Assembly (NCBI RefSeq): GCF_029360585.1
Contig: NZ_JAQZSJ010000009.1
Span: forward strand, 1 to 64,000
Direction of reading: 5' to 3'
Length of the DNA: 64,000 nt
Source: Cohnella caldifontis
Lineage (GTDB): Bacteria; Bacillota; Bacilli; Paenibacillales; Paenibacillaceae
The notes beneath the pieces were generated by a model that was not told the DNA's origin, searched no databases, and saw only the letters and a list, made by a program, of their open reading frames with translations. The position numbers were made by a program, and so were the translations under genes. How positions within the stretch are numbered: position 1 is the first letter of the stretch; every line of letters begins with the position of its first letter. Shown in pieces: positions 58,401 to 64,000 of this stretch.

Positions 58401-60380
58401 CTAACGCGCGGGCAGAACCAGCTGGATGCTCGTTCCTTGCCCGGGCTGGCTGCTGACGGACATGCGGCCTTCATGCGCCTGGATGATTTTATAGCATACC
58501 ATAAGTCCGAGACCGGTTCCCTTCTCCTTGGTGGTCAAGAAAGGCTCGCCCAACCGTTCCAGGATTTCCGGCGGCATGCCCACTCCCTGGTCGTCGATCT
58601 GCACCGTCAGCTCCCGCTTCGGCGCGTCGTTCTCGAACCGGACGGTGACCGTTCCGCCGCCCGGCATCGCTTCGATCGCGTTTTTCATCAGGTTGATGAG
58701 CACCTGCTTGATCTGGTTTTCGTCGCACTTGACCATGGGCAGCTGCCGGGGCGGCTCGATCCGGATCATGACGTTGTGCAGGATGGCCTGGGATTCCAGG
58801 ATCGGAATGATGCTCATCAAAATGCGGTGAAGATCGTGCTCTTTGAGCTGCTGGCGGTTGTGCGGCTTGGAGAGCATCATGAACTCCCCGACGATGTAGT
58901 TGATTCTTTCCAGCTCCGCCAGCATGATCTCGTAATATTTGCGGTTGTCGTCCGAATTTTGGTGCAGCAGCTGCGTAAAGCCTTTCAGCGCGGTCAGGGG
59001 GTTGCGGATCTCGTGGGCGACGCCCGCCGCAAGCTGGCCGACGACCGACAGCTTCTCCGATCGGATGAGGTATTGCTCCGACATCCTGCGTTCGGTGATA
59101 TCGACTAACGTACCGGACAGCGACGACTTCCCTTGAAAATACGTTTTCGAGAGATGGATCTCCAGGTACAGCAAGGACTGGTCTTTCCGGAACCCGTTCA
59201 CTTCGAACCGCGTAGTGGGCAAATTCTCTTGCAGCTTGCCGACTTCGGCCAGAAATTTGGGAACGTCGGACATGGAAATATGGCTTAAAATCGATCGGCC
59301 GAGCATTTGCCCCCGCTCGTACCCGAAAATTTCTTCGAAATGCCGGTTCACGAAAACGATCCGGTCGTCTTGTTCGATGAATACGCCGACGAGCGCGTTT
59401 TCCGTCCAATTGCGGTACGTCTGGTTCGTCTCCCACAACGACCGGTACACCGCTTCGGATTCGCGGATCCCCAAGAACAGCCGGATCAGCATCAACGCTA
59501 CGCCGATCAGGCAGGCGAGCGTGACGGGCGTTGCGGGATAAGAGCCCGCCAGGAGCAGCACCAGCAGCAACCCTCCGACGACCAGGGGAAAATACCGCTT
59601 GGGACTCGCGGTGCCCGCGATCGCCGGCGCCTTCGGATCGGCGGTTCCCTTCGCCATCCCGGCGAAGCCCAAGCACAGGAAGCTGGCGAACCAACAGAAA
59701 TCGGTCAATTCCAGCCCGAAGCCTTGCCAATGGGGCCGGCCTTCGAGGAACCAAGAGAAGGAGCTGGACACGGTTCGGAGAAGGAACGCGGCAATCAGGA
59801 GATTGCGGATCCCCTTCGTCGCCCGGGGCCATCCGAAAATCATCAGGAAGGTCAGGATCACCAGGTTGACCGATGAGCCGAACAAGTGGTACAGCGTCAA
59901 AGCCTCGCTCGGATCGAATCCGCTCGGTTTCGGCTGAATGAACAGCTGCCAATAAAGCGCAAGCGACACCGTCGTAAACAACAGAATGTCGAATATAAAG
60001 GGATACGTCGGCGTCGTCATGGATTTTCGCTGAAAATACAATCCCGTCAGGATGAAGACATACTGCAGGGACCACAGCACTTCCGGAGCGCCGATCCGAT
60101 CCGAGACCTGACCGGTGAGAAAATACTCCGCCAGCCAAATGCTTTGCGCGACGAAAAAGAAATAGGCGCTCGCGGCATAGCAACGCCAGTACTTTTCTTC
60201 CGCGGAACGGAGGGAGGCCAGCGTCAGCAGAACCGCGGCATATAAAGAAGCCAGCGCCTGCAGCACGCCGCTCGCCGCTGTTTCCAGGTAAAGATCCCCT
60301 TGAACGGCAACCGCGCATCCGACATCCACCAACAGCAGCGTTATACCGATCCATCCAGCGAGACGCCTGCTTTTCGACAC
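58401..60380 (-). CDS. PAS-domain sensor histidine kinase, sporulation-kinase type
   Basis: 659 residues. About eight or nine TM segments in residues 8-310, a PAS domain (about 325-430: ALVGVFIEQDDRIVFVNRHF ... VDITERR), HisKA with H456 in VAHEIRNPLTALKGFTQLL, and HATPase (NLMKNAIEAMPGGG, DDQGVGMPPEIL, GTGLGLMVCYKI). It is an orphan, with no regulator gene nearby, and its kinase core resembles KinA-KinE of Bacillus, so it could feed Spo0F. The start is GTG at 60380 with GGGGAG upstream. Confidence 0.92.
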   Translation of the reverse strand: MSKSRRLAGWIGITLLLVDVGCAVAVQGDLYLETAASGVLQALASLYAAVLLTLASLRSAEEKYWRCYAASAYFFFVAQSIWLAEYFLTGQVSDRIGAPEVLWSLQYVFILTGLYFQRKSMTTPTYPFIFDILLFTTVSLALYWQLFIQPKPSGFDPSEALTLYHLFGSSVNLVILTFLMIFGWPRATKGIRNLLIAAFLLRTVSSSFSWFLEGRPHWQGFGLELTDFCWFASFLCLGFAGMAKGTADPKAPAIAGTASPKRYFPLVVGGLLLVLLLAGSYPATPVTLACLIGVALMLIRLFLGIRESEAVYRSLWETNQTYRNWTENALVGVFIEQDDRIVFVNRHFEEIFGYERGQMLGRSILSHISMSDVPKFLAEVGKLQENLPTTRFEVNGFRKDQSLLYLEIHLSKTYFQGKSSLSGTLVDITERRMSEQYLIRSEKLSVVGQLAAGVAHEIRNPLTALKGFTQLLHQNSDDNRKYYEIMLAELERINYIVGEFMMLSKPHNRQQLKEHDLHRILMSIIPILESQAILHNVMIRIEPPRQLPMVKCDENQIKQVLINLMKNAIEAMPGGGTVTVRFENDAPKRELTVQIDDQGVGMPPEILERLGEPFLTTKEKGTGLGLMVCYKIIQAHEGRMSVSSQPGQGTSIQLVLPAR

Positions 60381-60507
60381 GTACGTTCTCCCCTTGGGTC
60401 TCTACTCACGCGCAATGCAACTCCATACCTATTCCATGCGCAGGAATGATTTTCCTTCCTTGACAAAGAAAGCGGAGGAGCGGAACCGAAGTCCCGGGTT
60501 TGCGGTT

Positions 60508-62070
60508 TCATAACGCATCCACGATATCCCCTGCGATCAGGGAGCCGGGAGAAAACCGGGCGGCCGCCGCCCGGTCCCCCGCCGCCCCATGCGCGTACGT
60601 CCCCGCCGCCGCGGCACCCGGACCGTCCAAACCTTGCGCGAGCAGCCCTCCGATCAAGCCTGCCAGCACGTCGCCCGATCCTCCCGTCGCCATTCCCGGA
60701 TTGCCCGTGGGGTTGACGAACGCCCGGCCGTCCGGAGCCGCCACGACCGTCCCGGCCCCTTTGAGCACCAGCGTGACGCCGTGCGCGGCGGCAAACCGGC
60801 GGGCCGATTCGATACGGTCCCGCTGGACTTCCTTCGCGGACAAGCCGCACAGCCGCGCCATCTCCCCCGGATGCGGAGTGAGGACGACGGGCGTTTCTTT
60901 CCGCGGCCAACGGAGAAACGGCTCGCCGGCTTCCGCCAACATGTTCAGCGCGTCGGCATCGAGCACGAGCGCCGTATCCAAGCGATCCCATAGTTCGCGC
61001 AGCCAAGCGGAATCCCCCGGCCAGCGGCCCATGCCGGGACCGATCACCATGGCCTGCTTGCCGGCCGCCAGCTCCGCGAGCCGTTCCGCCGGCACCATGC
61101 GCCAATCCCCGCTGCCGCCGTCCGCCGCCGTCCGGAGCAACGCCTCGGGCAAACGCCCGGCCAGCGCCGGCGACAAGCCCTCCGGTACCGCCCAGGATAC
61201 CAGCCCGCAGCCGGACCGGAGAGCCGCCTTCGCGCACAGCAGGCCGGCGCCGCTCATCTCCCGCGAACCCGCCGCGATCAGCGCGTGGCCGAACGTGCCC
61301 TTATGGGCGTCGGCCGGCCGCTCCGGCGGGAAGGCGAGCCCGAGCTGCGACCGCATCGTTTCGGCATCCAGCCGGAAGGTGCGGATATCCGCGTGCCGGA
61401 ACGCGATCTCCGGAATGCCGATCGGCCGGACGACCACTTCTCCCGCATAGCTGACGCCGGGATGCTGAGAAAGGCCCCGCTTCGCGGCCGCGAGCGCAAC
61501 CGTGATCCGGGCGCGGAAACAAGGATCGAGCGCTTCCCCGGTGTCGGCGTTAAGCCCGCTGGGCAAATCCACCGCCACGACGGGAAGCCCGCTGGCCGAG
61601 GCTTCGCGGATGAGCGCCGCGTACGGCTCCCGCGGCGCGCCCGACGCTCCCGTTCCGAGCAAGGCGTCTACGATCCCGTCCCACGCTTCCCAGGCAACCG
61701 GCTCTCCGGTCCCGTAAATCGCGGACGGAATGCCGATTCGGCGGGCGATGTCCCGCTGCGTGCCGGCTTCGCCGCCCCAGCCGTCCGGCTGCTCCGCGTA
61801 CAGCAGCAGAACGTCGTATCCCGCGTCCGCCAGATGGCGGGCGCAGACGATGCCGTCCCCGCCGTTGTTCCCTTTGCCGACCAGCACGATCCAGCGCGGG
61901 GCCGCGCCGTTACGCCTCCGCCGTTCTTGAGACCGGCCCCCTTCGAATCGGATGACCTCATCGGCGACCGCCCGGCCGGCATTCTCCATCAGCACGAGCG
62001 CCGGTATGCCCAGCGCGTCGATGGCATAGCGGTCGACCGCCCTCATTTCTTCCGCGGACACCAGCCGCAT
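60508..62070 (-). CDS. nnr: Bifunctional NAD(P)HX epimerase and ADP-dependent dehydratase
   Basis: 520 residues with both repair enzymes fused as usual. N-terminal epimerase (YjeF_N) with VLMENAGRAVADEV, VGKGNNGGDGIVCARHL and VDLPSGLNADTGE; C-terminal dehydratase (YjeF_C) with GHALIAAGSREMSGAG, LTPHPGEMARL, LKGAGTVVAAPDG and NPGMATGGSGDVLAGLIG. It repairs hydrated NADH and NADPH. The ATG at 62070 follows the DUF72 gene by 6 bp with GGAGG upstream. Confidence 0.96.
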   Translation of the reverse strand: MRLVSAEEMRAVDRYAIDALGIPALVLMENAGRAVADEVIRFEGGRSQERRRRNGAAPRWIVLVGKGNNGGDGIVCARHLADAGYDVLLLYAEQPDGWGGEAGTQRDIARRIGIPSAIYGTGEPVAWEAWDGIVDALLGTGASGAPREPYAALIREASASGLPVVAVDLPSGLNADTGEALDPCFRARITVALAAAKRGLSQHPGVSYAGEVVVRPIGIPEIAFRHADIRTFRLDAETMRSQLGLAFPPERPADAHKGTFGHALIAAGSREMSGAGLLCAKAALRSGCGLVSWAVPEGLSPALAGRLPEALLRTAADGGSGDWRMVPAERLAELAAGKQAMVIGPGMGRWPGDSAWLRELWDRLDTALVLDADALNMLAEAGEPFLRWPRKETPVVLTPHPGEMARLCGLSAKEVQRDRIESARRFAAAHGVTLVLKGAGTVVAAPDGRAFVNPTGNPGMATGGSGDVLAGLIGGLLAQGLDGPGAAAAGTYAHGAAGDRAAAARFSPGSLIAGDIVDAL

Positions 62071-62076
62071 GCGGAA

Positions 62077-62967
62077 TCACTCCTCCATCCCCGGAATGTG
62101 GAACAAATCGAGCTGCTCCGGCTCCCGCCGGGCAATTTCCAACTCCGGGGCCTCCTGGCCGAGCAGCCTCATCAAGGCAGCCGCGTTGCCCGCCGCATGG
62201 CCGCCGGAATTGTTGTTGAAGATGACGAGGATGTCCCCGTCCGGATCCGACTGGCGTTCCAGCAACTCCAGCCGCTGCCGCCACTCCGCCAGTTCCGGTT
62301 CGCCGTAATCGTACAAGTAGCGCACTTCCCGCCAGTTCGCGCCGCCGCCCGACTCCCACCCGGCCGCGTTGCGGCCGTGCATTCGCACGATCGTCAAGAA
62401 GGGATCCGTCGCGCGCAGGACGGTCGGCACCGAGCCCGTGCCCGTCTGGGGTTCGTCGCAGACGCTGTGGATCCACCCCTCCGTCTCCATGAAAGCCAAG
62501 GTTTTCTCCCGGTAAGCCTCCGTAAACCAGCTTTGGTGCCGGAATTCCAGGGCGCACGGAATCCCAGCCATGCGTTCCTTCGCCCCCCGGAGCTCCCGGA
62601 TATGGTCCCGCGTGCAATCGAACCAAGGCGGATACTGGAACAAAACCGCGCTTAGTTTTCCGGCCTCCATCATCGGCCCCAGCGAGGCGCGGAAAGCTTC
62701 GAAATCCGCCTCCAGCGAGCCGTTTCCCGGTTTTCCCCGCCGATGCCCGGTCAGCGCCTGGTACGCCTTGACGACGAAGCGGAAGCCGTCCGGGGTTTCG
62801 TTCGTCCAGGCCGCGAGCCTCTCCGGGGAATGGAGCGCGTAAAACGTGCTGTCCACCTCCACGACCGGCCATTTCCGCGCGTACCGTTTCAGCTTATCCT
62901 GCGGCTTGGTGCCCGGCGGATACAGGCTGTCGTGATCCCCCCAGCCCGCAAGCCCGATGCGGATCAT
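62077..62967 (-). CDS. DUF72 (YecE-like) protein
   Basis: 296 residues, TIM-barrel DUF72 family. Motifs IRIGLAGWGDHDSLYPPGTK, VVEVDSTFYALHSPE, FQYPPWFDCT, ALEFRHQSWFTE and the late FNNNSGGHAAGNAAAL are diagnostic. No activity is established for the family. ATG at 62967 with GGAGG 7 nt upstream; the nine upstream codons lack a site. Upstream of and probably cotranscribed with nnr. Confidence 0.94.
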   Translation of the reverse strand: MIRIGLAGWGDHDSLYPPGTKPQDKLKRYARKWPVVEVDSTFYALHSPERLAAWTNETPDGFRFVVKAYQALTGHRRGKPGNGSLEADFEAFRASLGPMMEAGKLSAVLFQYPPWFDCTRDHIRELRGAKERMAGIPCALEFRHQSWFTEAYREKTLAFMETEGWIHSVCDEPQTGTGSVPTVLRATDPFLTIVRMHGRNAAGWESGGGANWREVRYLYDYGEPELAEWRQRLELLERQSDPDGDILVIFNNNSGGHAAGNAAALMRLLGQEAPELEIARREPEQLDLFHIPGMEE

Positions 62968-63065
62968 CCCGTTTCCTCCCCCGCGTTGCGACATATTCCT
63001 CTCTCAATTATAGACCCCGTGGGAGGAATGCTAAAACATAGGCTTCGTCTTTTCCCGATGCCGCC

Positions 63066-63109
63066 GTTGCAAAAACAAACTCCGCCCCCCATGACCGCGG
63101 GAGCGGAGT
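63066..63109 (-). terminator. Terminator of the FliD-like gene
   Basis: Minus-strand stem ACTCCGC (63103-63109) with GCGGAGT (63079-63085), followed by TTGTTTTTGC, 20 bp after the gene. Confidence 0.8.
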
Positions 63110-63129
63110 CGAAATCCGGGTGCTTCGGC

Positions 63130-64000
63130 TCAAAACGATCCGTCGAAGAGCAGGCCCGGCTGCAGCGTCAAACGGTACTTCGACGCATACGTCGTCTGCA
63201 AGTTCCGGAAGGAGGAACTCAGCAGGCTCGCGGGCGGTACGTCCTCCAACCGGCCGGCCGCGCTCGACAGCTTGCCCGCCAATCCGAACCGGCCGGACAC
63301 GTCATCCCGGGTATCGTCGTAGCGCGACTCCAGGCTTGCCTTGAACTTGGACTCGTCCAGCTCCAGCGTTCCGTCCGCTTTCCGTCTCAAGCCGATCGAT
63401 TCGTAGCCTTGAACCGCCGAATCCAAGCCCCGCCTAACCGATGGACTGAGAAAGGCCCCCGATTCGTCCATTCTCCGGCGCAGCGCATTGTAGTCCGCCG
63501 CGAGCCGTTTGACCCGGTCGACGATCTCCTGCGCGTTCGGCTCCACCCGTACTTCCGCGTCTTGGGACGTCGGTTTAAGCAGGGTAGCCGACGCCTTGCC
63601 CTTCTCCAGCTCGATCGTGTTGGAGGAAGAGATCCGGATGGGGCCGCCGTTCACCGAATAGACGGCGTCTGCCGCCGCGGCGGTGACGTTCCGGATCCCG
63701 GCGGCAGCGGCCGCGTTGCCGGTCACGTCCGCGACGCCGAACGCGTTCTTCGCGCCCGTTGCATCGCCCGTGAGCTCCAGCCTCGCGGTCCCGGCCTTGG
63801 CGTCGTTCACGATTCTCGCCGTGACGCCGGCGTGGGCGCCGTTAATCGCGTCCCGGATCTTCGCCAACGCTTGGCCGTTCGTATCGCTGCCGGAAATAAA
63901 CGCCGATACGTAGGACGTTTTGCCCCCGACCGTGATTTTCATTTCGTTCGTCCCGCCCTGAATCGCCGCAGGGGAAGCCGCGGACAACCAAGTGCCGCCG
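63130..64000 (-). CDS. fliD: FliD-like flagellar filament cap protein (partial, N-terminus beyond window)
   Basis: The frame is open to the window edge, so only the C-terminal 289 or so residues are present. Segments MKITVGGKTSYVSAFISGSD and AKIRDAINGAHAGVTARIVN followed by LELTGDATGAKNAFGVADV resemble the FliD inner domain, and the C-terminal part (SRYDDTRDDVSGRFGLAGKL, then a short helix end) resembles FliD_C. It is short at the C-terminal end compared with usual FliD, lacking the long coiled-coil tail, so a divergent HAP2 or a FliD-like paralogue is possible. It should be exported by the flagellar type III system. Confidence 0.65.
   Translation of the reverse strand, partial: GGTWLSAASPAAIQGGTNEMKITVGGKTSYVSAFISGSDTNGQALAKIRDAINGAHAGVTARIVNDAKAGTARLELTGDATGAKNAFGVADVTGNAAAAAGIRNVTAAAADAVYSVNGGPIRISSSNTIELEKGKASATLLKPTSQDAEVRVEPNAQEIVDRVKRLAADYNALRRRMDESGAFLSPSVRRGLDSAVQGYESIGLRRKADGTLELDESKFKASLESRYDDTRDDVSGRFGLAGKLSSAAGRLEDVPPASLLSSSFRNLQTTYASKYRLTLQPGLLFDGSF

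Overview
The window reads as the chromosome of a GC-rich, endospore-former-like Firmicute, most probably Paenibacillaceae (Paenibacillus/Cohnella type). The evidence is the many YesM/YesN-type sensor kinase plus AraC-type response regulator pairs, CcpA-like cre sites, strong GGAGG ribosome sites with frequent GTG and TTG starts, Lpl-type sugar ABC systems, an SLH-domain surface protein, a sporulation-type PAS kinase and a FliD-like flagellar gene. No rRNA, tRNA, CRISPR array, prophage or intact insertion sequence was seen.

Layout. 1-562 is a tandem array of a 50-bp repeat. 726-6991 holds hrpB, an SDR epimerase, an MFS exporter and a divergent MocR regulator. 7500-16719 (all minus) is a sugar sensing and uptake locus: binding-protein-like sensor, YesM-type kinase, YesN-type regulator, second anchored binding protein, then chvE-mmsA-mmsB. 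16864-26823 (all minus) is a second locus of the same logic: regulator, kinase and binding lipoprotein, then mglB-mglA-mglC and a chemoreceptor. 27109-33790 is a MacAB-like export system with two ATPases behind a LacI-type regulator. 34061-36827 is an RpiR regulator with nagB and nagA, all coupled by ATGA overlaps. 37222-41148 is a NarL-type regulator and a very large dual-kinase hybrid sensor. 41243-46793 is an Lpl-type CUT1 sugar transporter, its AraC regulator and a GH130 glycoside phosphorylase. 46941-55132 is mixed housekeeping and envelope: a frameshifted DUF2269 gene, Uma2 nuclease, ParM-like actin, M23 peptidase plus bactofilin, a J-like membrane protein and an SLH protein. 55350-56026 has two more tandem arrays (51-bp and 50-bp units). 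56091-64000 holds small conserved proteins, a phosphoesterase, a hemolysin III homologue, a PAS kinase, Nnr, DUF72 and a partial FliD.

How it works together. Most of the window is carbohydrate sensing and import under catabolite control. The two monosaccharide loci are parallel. In each, the sensory operon has an extended -10 promoter (TGCTACAAT) with a cre-like site placed on the predicted transcription start. In the mgl locus the transporter promoter carries two direct repeats 21 bp apart, next to its -35, as expected for an AraC-type activator. The mgl locus ends in a chemoreceptor, so uptake and chemotaxis to the same sugar are probably linked. Amino-sugar catabolism (nagAB) and a probable mannoside phosphorylase fit a plant-polysaccharide or chitin degrading soil lifestyle.

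Least explained are the three approximately 50-bp tandem arrays, which share words and spacing although their sequences differ; an ABC ATPase with a C-terminal AbrB-like hairpin; the dual HisKA/HisKA_3 hybrid kinase; and an 11-bp tandem repeat that breaks, and could phase-switch, a membrane protein gene. Start codons were chosen from ribosome sites and overlaps by eye, and no homology search could be run.
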